Assembly: GCF_000764305.2 (NCBI RefSeq)
Contig: NW_025947034.1
Location: 62,001-126,000 of the forward strand
Reading direction: 5' to 3'
DNA from: Hyalella azteca
Lineage: Eukaryota > Arthropoda > Malacostraca > Amphipoda > Hyalellidae
DNA length: 64,000 nucleotides
The position numbers and the translations under genes were made by a program. Within the stretch, counting starts at the first letter, position 1, and each line of letters begins with the position of its first letter. This document shows, one piece after another, positions 10,313 to 23,765 of the stretch. The notes under the pieces are model-generated. The model had not been told where the DNA came from. It worked only from the letters and a program-made list of their open reading frames with translations, and did not search any database.

Positions 10313-10526
10313 CTGGGCCCATACTTTCAAAAAAAGTTAAGAGATCGTAAGTTCATCAGCCAATCATTGACGGCCTTTCAAGCCACTCTTTTAAAAACAG
10401 TTAAGAGATCGTAAGTTCATCAGCCAATCATTGACGGCCTTTCAAGCAAAATCCACCAGTCATAGAGAAGAAAATAGAGCCTAAGTACTTACGTTCACTC
10501 AGCGAGTTTTGAAAGTATGGCCCCAG
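10313..10526. mobile_element. Miniature inverted-repeat element, 214 bp
   Basis: The left end CTGGGCCCATACTTTCAAAA matches the complement of the right end (CTGGGGCCATACTTTCAAAA) with one mismatch, and weaker inner similarity (CGTAAGT) continues. Inside, a 49-bp segment (10335-10383) is directly repeated at 10399-10447, identical as far as I can read, so the element carries a recent 64-bp-period duplication. There is no coding capacity. I cannot identify a convincing target-site duplication, so the superfamily is unassigned. Confidence 0.7.
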
Positions 10527-13500
10527 TACAACTCACCTGATGGAGGTACACTGCAGCGTTAAGATCAGACCAGTGAAACAATGGCTGGATAAAAGAGCGC
10601 GGATTAGCACATGTGCTATGTAACCAACCTTTTCAAAAATATTAATATATAAAATTAATCAATGAAACTCGAACAAGCAGTGAAACTTGGCGCTCGGCAT
10701 GCCATGCTTGATGGCGCGTTATAGTATCTTTCTTTGGTATTATAATGTTGTAATATGCCTTTATTTTGCACTATCTAGTGAAGAATCGAGCGGTTGGAGC
10801 TTTTTTAATAAAGAGCATTTTATTGGTCATCACGGAAAAAATTAAAATATCATTTTTATTGACGTTTAATGAATTTATAATTAGAAGGAAATTCACTATT
10901 TTTGCAAATCTCTACATATTCTCAAAGCGAACAATGTTATTTATGCGTACTTGTGGAAAAATTAACTAAAATATTAACTTTTCCTTAAAATTATTACTTC
11001 TTTTCAATCTTCATAGTTGCTTGTAGCTTCGAAAGTACTCTCATATTCACGTGCGCATAGAAGTATTTAAACAGAAAATTTAGTTTGCGCATTCTTAATA
11101 TTTAGTGAGAAGTATTCTTTGCCCAAGTTCTTTGCTAAGACTATTCATTAAATTCATTGAATAATATTATGCAATTATTGATGGTTCCCCGCGGATTTAC
11201 TCAATTACTGGTTGCAAAGTCCGTAGACTCTATTGATTGACTTCAGTCCGTAACACTTGACCCAGAACACGGAATTAGGAGAGGCAAGTAATGCAAGCAA
11301 CTTAAAAGGAACATATTCCACGGCACCGCTTTGTCTTCCGAAAGTGAGTGGCTACAGCTAAGCCAAGGTATTTTTACTTTTGCAATTGAAATAATTTCGT
11401 AGTTATGCTCCAGCTGATTTAATCCTTATCTAAATTATTATCTTTTGAACTCTTACAATATCTCGTTCTCGAAATCAAAATGGCTCTACGATCGGGCTAT
11501 GTTTTTATGACGAATCATATGTTTTCTTGCGTGAGGTGATGACTCACAACAACACAACAAAGCAAAATACGAGCTTCCAATCAAGCATCTTCACTTATCT
11601 ACGGCATTGAAAACACATCAATGACTCCAATTGTTTCTAAGAACCAGCTGTTATTTGTACGGCATTGGATAAATTGATCGCTAGGGGAGATTTAATTGAT
11701 TGATGTTGGCCAGGCGAAAAATATGTTTCATAATTTTTGATGTAGCTTCACTGTGTTGTTGATTCTAGTGCAATGCACGACAGTAGCTGTCGGAGCTCTT
11801 GCCAAGTCGAGTTTTGCGTTAAGTCGCATTCGACACGTGGAACAAAAATGCTTACAAAATTTGTATGCATCTTTTATACTACAATACCCGTCGTTTTAAA
11901 AAGTCTCGATTTCCATTGCAGATCCTCAATGTAGGAAGGGACAGGGTACAGTAAAATCGCAATTTCATTAGTCATAGCTGATTAACTTGCCACTTCCTGC
12001 CTTGTAAATTACAAATACGTCAAAATAAAGAAAACACTAGGCGAGACATTGACTTTTAGCTTTGAAGCATGGCGAGGCAACTGCGTTCGTTCACAAATTT
12101 GAGCCGCTAAAAATGAGAAAGCTTCATAACAAATATGAAAAACCTTCATATCACTTGTCGTCAAATCTAAAAACCTTTCCTAAACATCTGCCTGAAATTA
12201 AATCGAAGAAAAGTTATCAATAACTCCCGTGAAATTTCTCTATCAATCAGAAATCATCCCAATGAAAAATTTTGGTCAGATTTTAGGGCTGGTAGGTAAC
12301 TTGGAGCCGTTTGTGGAGCGTATGTTGTGCAATTTGTGGTTACGCCCAAATATCGTCCACTTGTGCTCATAAGATGAGATTGTATTTTCGTGAGTGTGTG
12401 AATAATATGTCAGCAGCCACCGGCTCACCACAATGGGCTGTTGCCGTAACTACGTTGACAGCACTCGCTCAACGACGGTCTAAACTGTTCGGCAAATCTG
12501 GTACATGTACATCGCAGATCATACAATATTGTACACTGCTACTGTTCACAAATGCAGTCAGTCTGTACATACCTCCTGCACTGTGAAGAGCTCAGTCCGA
12601 TGCTTAAATTATTTAAAAGAGGCTGCAATGTAATATTGCACAATTCCTATGCCTGATGATGTTTGCACTTACAATCCATTATTTCTGCTCAAGTTTAACT
12701 GATGGCGTTTAAAAAGTGGCAGGGCTTCTTCAACTAATCCATGGTACGAATCATGAAATAGTTTCCCACGTGTTCCAATTACGTACCCAGGACATGACTG
12801 GCTTCTGGTCATGTTAGAACTTTACTGCCTTTCACACATACGGCGTTTATGTACTGCCGTCGCCTAGACGAAAAGTGTCTTAAGTTGTTGCTATTAGACA
12901 TGGTTAAGCGTGATCAGTAAGATGAATGTAGTTTAGAGTACATCACGTTTAGTGATGGACAGTCACTGCGCTCTAAGGTATTCGCTACTATATTTGGCGT
13001 TGTAAAGCACATAATATTCGAAATAAAATGATGTGGTGAGGACTGGTTAGGCGTGCAGGCTCTTACCGCGGCTGATTGGCTGAATTACGGAACGACGCTA
13101 GGCGTTCAATTCAAGGCTGAGTGTTGTTCAAATTGGTGGTCCAAAGCTGGGCTTATCAACTTTGCTGAAAGCCTGAATGCGAATCCAGACAAGCTGGCAT
13201 TCTGTTGAAATAATTTTTCCCTCTCCTCCTCTTTATAATTACACACTTCTTGTTTTGCCACTTATACCATACGTTTTACTGATAACCATTTAATAATTCA
13301 ACTTGTCTCTTGGATCAGATATTTTCTCCTTAACATTGTTAAACTAATTAAAATATAAAAATTTAGCAACATTGGTTTCTTTTCATTCTCGTGAAATTCA
13401 AGCATGAAGCCATAAGTTTACAAAACAACAGTTTTTTATGTCCTTATAGACATTGCCACTAGAATTTTTCCAAGTTTTATCAGATTGGAAATTTTTTCTA

Positions 13501-16500
13501 ATTTTCTCACGATTTTCAATATCTGAAATACATTGAGTTTGATCAGCGACTTAATCAGGGTTGCATTAATTAGGCAGCATATCAAAGATATATAGTTGCT
13601 CATTCATTGCCCTGGCCCATCACCGCTAAGATTTGAAAAAAGGAATTTTTATTGGTATTCATCTATATAACATGTGTTTACTTCAAAACAAATTTCTCAT
13701 GAAGATTTCGATGGCTGATCCCTCGAGTGAGGATGAACAATTTTCATATGACATTATTTGATAAAATATTTTATTGGTATGTTGTCACGTTATCCCTGCA
13801 CTCTTGCGTAAAGAGGGTGCCATCCAAGAAAAGAGATGATTTCAGTTGATTTTAAGAGATTTCATAATTAAAATTGTGAATAGTGTATATGGTCACTGTT
13901 TTACGCATTATGTAAATAACTATTATATAAAACACATTTTGATACAATATATGAATGATCTCAGCTTAGAACTCTATTTCAACGCGCTACTGCTTTCTAA
14001 TCGCGGTGCCGGACATTCCTGTGCATCCACATGTGTCAGGTGAAAAACTCACACTTATTTGGATCCCTGTTAAAAACCAAGGCTTGTTTTAGGAAATTTA
14101 TAAACCAAATTTGACCTAATCACCATGGGTTACATTCTTTTCGTTCTAAATAATTCCTACGTCTGATGATGCGTTGTCGCAATTGTTATTTCTCGATGTA
14201 TTGCTCAAAGTTGATCATTTCTCGTACGGAAAAAATGCCACCCATAAAATGAAAAGCTCTATGAAAAGTTCCGATACATAACAATGAATGGAGTATCTAG
14301 ACAGAGATATCTCGTTAACAGAGACAAGTTCTGTATCCTTAAGTGACAAAATTTTGACTATTTTGGTTTTTTATATTTTTGTTGAATTTTATATACTCTT
14401 TTCTCCACACCGTTATCATACATCGGAAGGTACGAGTACAATCTGAATTCCCTGTACATACGCATAAGTAGTTTCGAGATGCGTGAGAACAGAGATTTAT
14501 GGCATTATCAACACATGCATACTCTGGCATAGGCAAGACTTTTCATAAATGTCATTATCAGAACTATGTCGCTAAATAGCCATTCAGAAGCGAGGAATTT
14601 AATATTCGCTTGTGATCTGTGTTCAGTGCTTCTAGCATTTCGAGCTGTTGTCAAAACTAACTGATGTTTTTTATGACTTTTATAATGATAAATGCAATAC
14701 CTCAAAATACATTTCATATTATGATCATTCATGTGCTTTCGAAGTAAAGAAGTTTATAAAGCCAATGTATGCATATGGCTGCTGGTCTCTTGCTTTGGTC
14801 CATATCTGAAAGTTAGAATGATAAGATCCAAGTTATATATTCAAATTAATCTGTCATTCTGATACGTTGTATGCACATGTTCAAATATTCCACTCTAATA
14901 TTACTTATTTAATTATGCACCGCAGTTTTAAATCAAATTCTGCAATTCTGAAGTATTTTTGAGATCTATACATAATTTAAATGCTCATTAATTACTTTCA
15001 CTTATGCTCATTCATTGCATAATTAATTACGTATTCCTTCATTGAACAGATTTTCGAACTAAAAGGTAAATGTGAATTAGGGAAACACCAATTGCCAGTC
15101 AGTTAAAAAAATCAATTTCAAAAATTCATTCTATCCAAAAATTTGACCGAGTTATGGAGGCAATATAATGAAAGTAATTATTTGAAGTCTTCGAGTTTTG
15201 CGCGAAAAAATCGCGGTTTTTACAATTGGCGAAACAGCGAAAATTAGGAACTAACTTTGAAAAGAGAAATGATTTTCAAAAAATATTTGCAGTTTAGCAG
15301 ATGATGTTCTATTATATGATGTTTTATTAAAGTTGGAAAAAGTTTTTGAAAAAAATCACAAAATCGTAGTTGAAAGAGAAACGTAACGGTAAAAGTTTTC
15401 ACGCGAGAATAGACCGATTTAATTTGTATGCCGTCCATTCCATCATTCCTCTCATGCAGCTCATTAATTGACGCTTTTTAAAAATAAACGGCTTTTTTCG
15501 TGAGCAGTTAGTTAAGAAATGTTTTTTTTTCACATGAGCGCAAGTTGCGCTAGCGAAGCCAAGTTCACAGTGCCCAGGCACCCGTATTTAATTCTTTGCG
15601 AGCTAGCGAGCGAGCAATCGCCTCGGGATGAACAAACGCCAAGCAACAGCGTTTACAATGGAAAACATAAAAATTTCATTTATTCGTTGTATGGTCGGCG
15701 TAGCATGCGTGCCTTTCCCTTCAATAACAAAAGCGGCTAGCTGACCGCTTCGCTCTTTGCCTTTGTATTCAGTAACCATATCGTGGTTGAGGTGTGAAAT
15801 ATTAGATATCTGCAAGCCATATAATGAATCATACGTACATACGTTGCTGATTGCTTGAGCCTGAATTTCGAAATAGTGGCCATTGTATATGGCATTTGGT
15901 CAGCGCCTTCACAATGAACAGGTGTGTGTACTGTGAACCAAATCGAAATTTTATTAACCGGTGTCTTTTATTCTTCGACCTGGAATTTATTCGTGTGAAG
16001 TTTAATCTGCATGCATTCAGTTTCCAGTTAATTTTTTCCTCCCTTTAAATCCATTCGAACTCACGTCAACATTCACGTCCATGTTCCCGAAGTTTCTGAA
16101 TTTCTTTACGTATGCCGGTAAGTAATATTTCTGCAAATTAATTACTCCATTGTCCGTCTTGGAGTCAAATTTAGAATCATTTGGCTTTAGTTATTACGGA
16201 AAAATATGACTGGATGGAACCTTCCGCAAAATGCTTCATACTAAATCTCCTGAAGAAATTCCTTTTCAAGTCGCATCAATTAAAGTTTAGGTATGAAATC
16301 GGAAAAAATTCGGAATATAAAAATTTTGAAAACCTCGCTAATTCTCCGGCTTCAAATCCACTGTTTTCTTTCACGAATCCAAACATTTTAATTAGAAGTA
16401 GTTTTTTCTCAAACGCAGGTTTTGTATAAGATCAAAGACTATTTGTTAAACATCTGATAAGACCACTCTCCGGTCTTTAACTGAATTACACATAATTTTT

Positions 16501-18680
16501 TATTTAAATTGTGTCATCAGACGTTATTAGTGAATCGTATTCACTTTATTCAAGGCATAATCTTCCTATAACCGATCTTTTAATTAATTGCCTTTTCTTC
16601 TTATTTTAATTTTGTTAAATGTTGCAATGCGATCGAACCTCAAATTTTTCAGACTCAACTGAATAAACTTGGCAATGACTTTTGGCGGGCAGAAATGAGG
16701 GACGATTTATTTTCTAGACTCGATGACAATTTGGAGACCAGCGCCTATGAGGGCTGGTAATTAATTTGCTTATGGCCCACTCCTACCTCATTTCTATGGC
16801 CCATCCTCTCTCACAGCCGCTCTGGCTTCCCCATTGCTGTTTTTTCCCGTTTATCAACTCCACATCTACCGCTAGCTCAATAATTTATTTGTCTCAACAA
16901 ATTTTAAGGTTGTAATTATGCTTAGATGCCGCTACTGAACATGCCCAACATTCCAAATTGTACTTACTTTATTATTACATGTATAATTGTTTAAGCTCGA
17001 TTTAAGCTACATTCCATTTACTTCCCCGATGTCAACCAGACAACTATGGGCCCCTCAGCATACGAGACGAAAGTATTGATGAGGAGATGGATATTTATGT
17101 CTCCCAGCCTCCTAAAAAAAAACTTTTTCCTGCATATCCTCCTACTAGATAAAACTTCTATCCCTCGTATCCCAACAGTCCTTTCTCCTCCCCAGTTTTG
17201 TCAGAAGTTAGCCGATGAGTTCGATTGTGCCGAGGATGAAGCCCTTGCTTTTTCACAAAAAATTTTCTTTTAAGCCGCCACGTCGAGATGAAACAACAGG
17301 CCTTTTCCCGCGTTCGGAACGATGCTCTTCAGTACGATGTTCCTAATCAAATCTACGCGTTACGATGATCCAATCAAGTGTGCAAATATAGAATTTGAGC
17401 TTATTAAAGATATAAATATTGTGAAGAGTATTCTGCGTATTTTTAATAGAGAAAGAACGGAGATGCAGAGAGAATTGGCACGCATTTAAGGTTGAATCCC
17501 TTCCTAAGAGTTCAATCGCTTCTCTGCAGTTTGAATTAAATTTCCTTTAATTAAAACCATAATTTATTCAAAGTAGCATGAAAAATTAGAAGTAATTTTG
17601 CGTGCTCTAAATTGTTAGTCGACTGCCAAATTCTTGCAAATTTTCTTTGAATTTTTGCCTTATCACGCAAATGATTGAAAATTGTCTTTCACCTTAAAAG
17701 ATTAAACCCTTTCTCTTCTTACCGTCGCCAATGCTATTCGTACCTAGTAGTTCGGAATCGAGAAGTCCCGTCTGGCACGAAAGTGTTACGTGGAATCAAT
17801 CTCACTTTGTTGATGATGTCGCAGTGATGACATTTGGCATTGTTTGTACTTACTTGTTGAGATTCTTAACTAATTAACTTATTTACTGCATGACGATTTT
17901 TAACGGGGAAATTCGTTTCCTTTTTTTAATTTTCAGGGTGCCGGAGCACAAATTCTCACAACACTGTTTAATTCCGTCTATTCGAAAAATTAACTAACCA
18001 TTCAATACGCAATTAATACATGAGAAATCATTTAAAAGGATTTCACTCATGAAAACTCATGACGATAAATGTCTATATCCTGTTAGGCTCGTTAAATTAT
18101 TCTCAAATAAATTGTAAGGATAAATCCAGCTGATCATGGTGTTGTTCACGTTTTCGTAACTTAGTTGCTACAATTCTCACTACGTTACTATAAGAACTAA
18201 TGCATTTTATTTTGCTCCGTTGTTGAATTTTACACATTAACTTTTGCTGAATAGCTGAAATGGTGTGCTTGTTAGAAGTTTTTTCGCTTATGGACACAAA
18301 AAGTCGACATCGTTGTGAACAACTTCGTAATTTAGCCTGCCATATTCATAACACTCCAACCAAATGCTACCTGGTAGTTTAGAGTTTACAAATTATTTCC
18401 GAACAATCACGGAAGTATTGTAAAGAGAAAAATTAATCTTCCGTAGATTTAACTCCGTTGACCTTTTATACCATTTATAACACTACGGTATTTCATATAT
18501 CCTCTTTTTGATCAGGCCATATACTCGATGAAACCGTTGACTATGAAAGTCACCGAGCGACAAAGCAAACGATGTACTCGTTTGACCTAGGAATTGTGAT
18601 CAGCCATTTATTCATATCATACCGAGCTGCCTAAACGCTCTAAACCATCAGGCAATTACCAGACGATCTTTGGCTTATAG
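10527..18680. other. Long A/T-rich stretch without recognised genes
   Basis: Open frames reach only 91 codons (for example 12311-12586 plus and 15603-15815 minus) and show no domain I recognise. The plus strand is pyrimidine-rich around 16,750-16,860 and 17,095-17,240. 15,190-15,380 is unusually A-rich, with many GAAAAA and TTTTTG runs. I see no tandem array or terminal inverted repeats here. Confidence 0.5.
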
Positions 18681-18690
18681 GAAATTCATA

Positions 18691-18760
18691 TATATAAAAC
18701 CAAGAATTGAAACATTATACTCATTATTTCTGTGTAACAATGGATTTTTTTATATCAAGG
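18691..18760 (+). promoter_or_regulatory. Candidate core promoter and short first exon
   Basis: TATATAAAA at 18691-18699 is followed 32 bases later by an initiator-like CTCATT (A at 18723), the spacing expected for a metazoan TATA/Inr promoter. An ATG in a reasonable context (AACAATGG) lies at 18740-18742 and opens MDFFISR before a possible splice donor, AAG|GTACAT, at 18759/18760. Short first exons of this layout are common in arthropod secreted or cuticle genes, but I find no second exon. TATA-like strings are frequent in A/T-rich DNA, so this is tentative. Confidence 0.2.
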
Positions 18761-19629
18761 TACATAAATTTCCAACTTTAACAAACATCAGCCGGACAAA
18801 CCCACTTATTTTCTCGTGAAGACTAAATCGTTAAAAATATTTTTTGCTTGACAAATACGTATTGAATAGTAAAAAGCACCAGTAATTTTCTACAGGACGA
18901 AAACCTCGTTTCCAAGTTGACATAATGTGTCCATTCCTTCATAATATCTTTAAATCCTTTAACTGACGAGGTTAATTAGGAGACAAAGTTTACCGTACGG
19001 GAAATGAGTTGTTTCAGTGAGGACAATCAACGCTTTTTTTTTTGAGACGTGAACTAATATCCTGGCAGAGCACCACCCTCCTCAGCCCTTCCATATTAGC
19101 CACGGAGTCTCTGCTTTTTCTTACATGGTCTCCCCTCATTGCAACACTCCCTCTGATTGATGCACTATAAATAACTTCCTTCCTCCCACATTTGCTTTGC
19201 TATTCTTGCTACATTGCTCTGCCCGCCCTTTCACTGCTCTTCACAACTCCCAACCATTTTAATCGTTACTCTTCACTATTCGACGCTATTTAATTGCAAG
19301 TTCTTCAACTTGATTCACTCTCTTCGCAACAACATCCTTGCTACCTACCTGCTTCACTTTCACTACTGCCGACCCATTCTGGTTAACCCAATGTAATGCT
19401 CCGTTTCAGCGACATCTTTTCATCCTCTCCATCTTTATAAATATCCCTCCAAAAGTCACATGTCTAATCCCAGAATTTTAGGCCTGAGGTCACACCCTCA
19501 AAGAGGAAGGAAGTGGAAATGCGGTGAAAAGATGAATCTTTGGGGAGTGTAAAAGAAAGGCGAAGCAAACGAGCGCTGCAGGTCTAGCAATCCCCATAAG
19601 TTGCGGATGAAACTCCGGCGCTCTTAGCG
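18761..19629. other. No gene seen; pyrimidine-biased plus strand at 19,040-19,440
   Basis: The plus strand from about 19,070 is rich in CTT, CCT and CAC triplets with few purine runs. A 60-codon frame at 19214-19396 reflects this bias and has no recognisable domain. Confidence 0.5.
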
Positions 19630-19858
19630 CCAGTGCGTCTCACGCTAGAGCCGTATAAGCTGTTCATGCTGTAGACGTGTTGCTGCTCACGATGGTGTCG
19701 TATTTCTGACAACGCTGGAGCCGGATCGCTGCTAACGCTGGTGCCGTATTTCTATTCACGCTGTAGCCGTATTTTTGCTCATGCTGGAGCCGTATTTCTG
19801 CTCACGCTGGAGCCGTATTTTGCTCACATTGGAGCCGTTTTGCTGCTCATGCTGAAGA
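19630..19858. repeat. 23-bp minisatellite (CGCTGGAGCCGTATTTCTGC), about ten copies
   Basis: Units contain CTCACGCTGGAGCCGTATTT with variable unit length (22-24 bp). The left copies are diverged and the right copies regular. Flanks show no inverted repeats. Confidence 0.88.
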
Positions 19859-19880
19859 TATATAAGCACTCACTCTGGAA

Positions 19881-21217
19881 TCATTTAATGTCGTATTTGT
19901 TCTGGTTCAATGGCATTCAACTGAAAGTTCTTTGAATATTTTTTTTACAAATTATTACAGCAAGTGAATAAAGGGAAGCAATATCTATATGATAAAATAA
20001 AGTTCTCGGTTTAATGTAATAAAATGATCTGAATGCTAAGACGGCTCATGCCTTGATGATGTGGCTTACAAATTAAAAGAGTTGTTCGGACCGGTCAGTC
20101 CAATTTCACTGAAAAAAAGACAAAAGGAGCTCGCAACTCAAACGTATATCACAATAGAGAAGTTTTAAAAATATTTCTGCGGCATTTCCCGTTCAATTTA
20201 TGTACTGAATCATGCTAAAAATGAGGACGGACAGCAATAATGTGCCGAAGTTGTTATCTGTGCGAAAAATGAGCAGTGCGAGATGGAGTCTCCTCTCAAA
20301 TCATATTACATTTTACAGCACCCTGTACTATACCATGTTTCTCGCCGATGACTTGGAGATAAACTTTTCGTAATACAGCGACAACAAGTAGCTTCAGAGG
20401 TTCATCCGAACTTTCAAAAGTGAGTATTTTAGCTCGTTATGGTCATTTTGAGAAATTTTTCCACATCTGACAGACGTTTAGTGATCTCTTTTAAACTTGT
20501 GGTGGAGCGGTGCAACTAAGAAAGTTTGGAAGAAATATATAAAAGCTGGCACAGAGTGGTCAAAATGAGGAAAGAGAAATTGAAAGGACAGTAGGATATG
20601 GATAGGATATGAGTCACGTCAGTCAGTCAGTGTAATTGGACCTCGGCGCCTGGTCGCGACTGCTCTTTTAAGCTCAGGTCGACGATTAGTCTTTCATGAT
20701 GATTCTGTATGCCGAGTGACGTCTAAATTGTCATCTTTGAGCTTCACGTCGAGCCTCGGTAAATTGAAGTGTTTCGGCGTTCGTGTACATCATACACGGA
20801 TTTATTTTTATGAATTTAATTTTTTTTTATTATAACATGGATTTTATTATAAATTTTATTTTTATAACCGCAAAGTTGTAACGCCAGCTCATGGTGGCGT
20901 TGGTGAATATATATTGTTGGTCTTGCCTCCATATATCCATATGGAGGCAAGAGGGGAGGCTCAAGCAAAGTATAGGCGTAGTCATGGGAAATACCAAACG
21001 ACGCCAGAGTGAGACTCCAATATCATACCAGAGTGAAGCCGGTTTAAACCAAATAAAAGCCAAAATGAATCAATAATGCACCCCAAGTAAAGTCAAAGTG
21101 AAGCAATAGTTGTAAACGAGTCACGACAGCGATGGTACGAAAGTCACATTAGTATAGGCTTCATACAACACACGAAACAATTTTCACAAATGGCTAACTA
21201 TGCTTTATTTTACTTCA
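19881..21217. other. A/T-rich stretch; no gene
   Basis: Contains the hairpin at 20921-20952 (listed separately), a TCAGTCAGTCAGTG run near 20620 and a T/A-rich block near 20820-20870. Frames of 77 codons or fewer, without domains. Confidence 0.5.
20921..20952. repeat. Perfect 14-bp hairpin
   Basis: TCTTGCCTCCATAT at 20921-20934 pairs exactly with ATATGGAGGCAAGA at 20939-20952 around a four-base ATCC loop. Confidence 0.85.
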
Positions 21218-21397
21218 TTATAAATAGTAAATTCTGTGGTTAAATAGTCTTCTGATAAAATCGGTGAACACTAAAAGGCTTCCTTGAAGTTCTGCGACGG
21301 AGACATCGGCTTTATTTTGGCGCTTGGAAAATTCATTATTCTTATATTTCTCTCTCAGCTCTCTCCATTCTGGACACGTGATGATGAACGTCCACGG
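21218..21397 (-). pseudogene. Possible LINE ORF2 C-terminal tail fragment
   Basis: The minus-strand frame contains TFIITCPEWRELREKY followed about 26 residues later by LLVFTDFIRRLF. This resembles the C-terminal region of many insect-type non-LTR retrotransposon ORF2 proteins, in which a 'H-hydrophobic-x-CP-x-W/F-x-x-x-R' segment after the reverse transcriptase is followed by a short 'L-x-x-F-L/I' helix near the stop. The frame is about 60 codons, preceded immediately by an in-frame stop at 21401-21403, so no reverse transcriptase remains upstream. A 5'-truncated copy would fit the usual fate of LINE insertions. The similarity is judged by eye on short motifs and could be chance. Confidence 0.27.
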
Positions 21398-21941
21398 CAA
21401 TCAATTGAATCTTGCATACATAAATTTTACTCACATTATGAGCGAGAATTGGTTTGATGAAGATGCTGATTCCTAGAATGACAACACTCATCGATTTAAC
21501 ATTTTTCTAGTTGACATTAGTACTAAAAAAATTAGTAGCAGCAATGTTCACTTAGTTTAAATTTGTGATGTCAGTAACAATTGAATGATCAATGACCGGC
21601 CGTTCCTTAACGTTTCATTAACAATGCTTGGCAGTAATTATCCAGAAACTCCCTATTTAGCGAGTGCGATTCGTGGGTAAATTCGCTTAAAAGCTGCACT
21701 TGAATTAAGGATCGTTGAACCTTATAAATGTAAGCCAATTATTATAAATTTACTCAACTAAGGAAACGGTTGAGGTCAGTGAATCTTTTTAGCATTTTCG
21801 GTAATCGTGACGCATATCGAGCATCTCAAAGTTGAGTCAATTTAAAAAAAATTTTTTTACAAAATGGACCAAAATAGTATTAGTGCAGCTTATTAATCAT
21901 TTGTATTATATTGAAAGTAATTTCCTGTTGTGCCAATAGAA

Positions 21942-22214
21942 GCGTCGTGTCACTATAAACGTCGTGTCACTATAAGCGTCATGTCACTATAAACGTCGTG
22001 TCACTATAAGCGTCGTGTCACTATAAGCATCGTGTCACTATAAGCATCGTGTCACTATAAGCGTCGTGTCACTATAAGCGTCGTGTCACTGTAAACGTCG
22101 TGTCACTATAAACGTCGTGTCACTATATATAAACGTCGTGTCACTATATATAAACGTCGTGTCACTATATATAAACGTCGTGTCACTATATATAAGCGTC
22201 GTATCACTATAAAC
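21942..22214. repeat. 17-bp minisatellite (GCGTCGTGTCACTATAA), about 15 copies
   Basis: Regular 17-bp units with A/G and CG/CA variants. In the right half, four units gain an extra TATA (CACTATATATAA), showing that a variant unit was itself amplified. Confidence 0.94.
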
Positions 22215-23362
22215 GGCTCTCGTGTCTCTGTTTCCTCATGCCGGCGCCGCCATGCGAACTTGTCTGCATTCTTGACTCTGCTGCGGCACTCGCTCCCGTT
22301 TTAATGTCTCTGTTGATGTTGCTCGAGCTTCATTCTTTTGAGAATGCATAAACTCTTCTAAGTAGCTTGACAAGATGTTTCTTTTTGGTGACGCCTCGCT
22401 ACTTTTGCATTATTTTCTCGCATTTAATTCTTTAAGTTCTAAAATTTATGGGACTTGATGGAAATAAATACTGTGTATTTGAATATGTAATTTGTAGCCA
22501 TCAAATAACTTGTAAAGTTTTACCTGATTGTTGCTGACCGTGGCACAAGATTATGCTTCAATTGTTTGTTCTCTTCATTAATATATGAGAAATTTTCTAG
22601 GGCTGGCCATTAATGATCACTGAAAGGTGGCAAATGTCTTCATTTCTACTTTTAATACTGGGAATTAAAAATTATAAGTAATTTGAGAAATAGGAATAAA
22701 TAATCATATTAACAGTAATAGTGAACATTCGATTAGCCTCAAGTCATCTCTGAGATTATTATACATGCCACGTAGACATTCTGACGTCTGTTCCACCCAC
22801 CGTACATTATGGATCATCACATTGCGATGCTACTAAAGAGTAACTGTAATGGCAATTGTGTGGAGGCGAGTTAATTTCAATGAAGAATCTGAAACAAAGA
22901 GTTTCCGTCATTATAAAGAACTCTAATATTTGTCATCGTTATTCGGCTGGTTTGATGATAGAAGAGAAAAATAATCGTTTTGGATTAAATGTCGAAATCT
23001 CAATCAATATTTGCTGTAACTCAACTTAATTTTGTTTGATTACGATTTGATATTGTAATTTCTATTTGAGTTATTGATACTTATGATTGACTAGCTACAC
23101 CTATAGACCATCTGCTTAATAATCTTGTTTTGTTTCCCATATTTTTTCAACGTTTTAACCCTTCTTATTAGCAAATTAATTTCTGTTGAAAAAAACATAC
23201 TTATAGATTATTATATACGTAATTGAAATATTCAAATTACATTATTAGTTCACTAACGGATTTGAAAAACTGCTGACAACATCCTACATTTACTTATTAA
23301 TTGAAAATTTAATTTGCCATCGTATGTATGAACAAAACTTTGATTCTTTAGCTTGTCAACAC
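22215..23362. other. A/T-rich stretch; no gene
   Basis: A short G/C-richer patch (about 22,225-22,310) follows the minisatellite. I see no domain, array or inverted repeat. Confidence 0.5.
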
Positions 23363-23660
23363 GAGGACCGATATTACTACATTCGCTATCCGCATAAATA
23401 TGACTCTACTTATAAACCGAATCAACATTACAACATTCACTGTCCCTATAATTATTGCAACATTCGCTCAAGGTATCAAAATTGCAACACTCATTAACCC
23501 ACATCGATATTGATATATTCACTTTCCGTATCAATATTACAGTATTTGCTATCCGCATCATTTATTCAGCATCGGCCACCTGCATTGATATTTTAACATT
23601 CGCATTCCGCATCGACATCACAAGTTTGGCAGCCAGCAACAATATTGCAGTGTTTCCATA
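23363..23660. repeat. Ancient 27-bp tandem repeat, about 11 diverged copies
   Basis: Aligning in steps of 27 bases brings into register ATCAATATTACAGTATTTGC, ATTGATATTTTAACATTCGC, AACATTACAACATTCACTGT and similar. Typical copies share AT(C)-x-ATATT-x-CA-x-ATTCGC-x-x-TCCGC. Divergence is high. The 68-codon plus frame at 23455-23661 follows from the nine-codon period and is not taken as a gene. Confidence 0.75.
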
Positions 23661-23765
23661 GAGTAATATTATTGAAGCATTCTCTCGGAAGTTAGCAATT
23701 AATGGGCCTTGTGAACAATTTGGCGCCATGAGATAAAAATGTCGCCTTGGAATGGCGGTGTCGCC

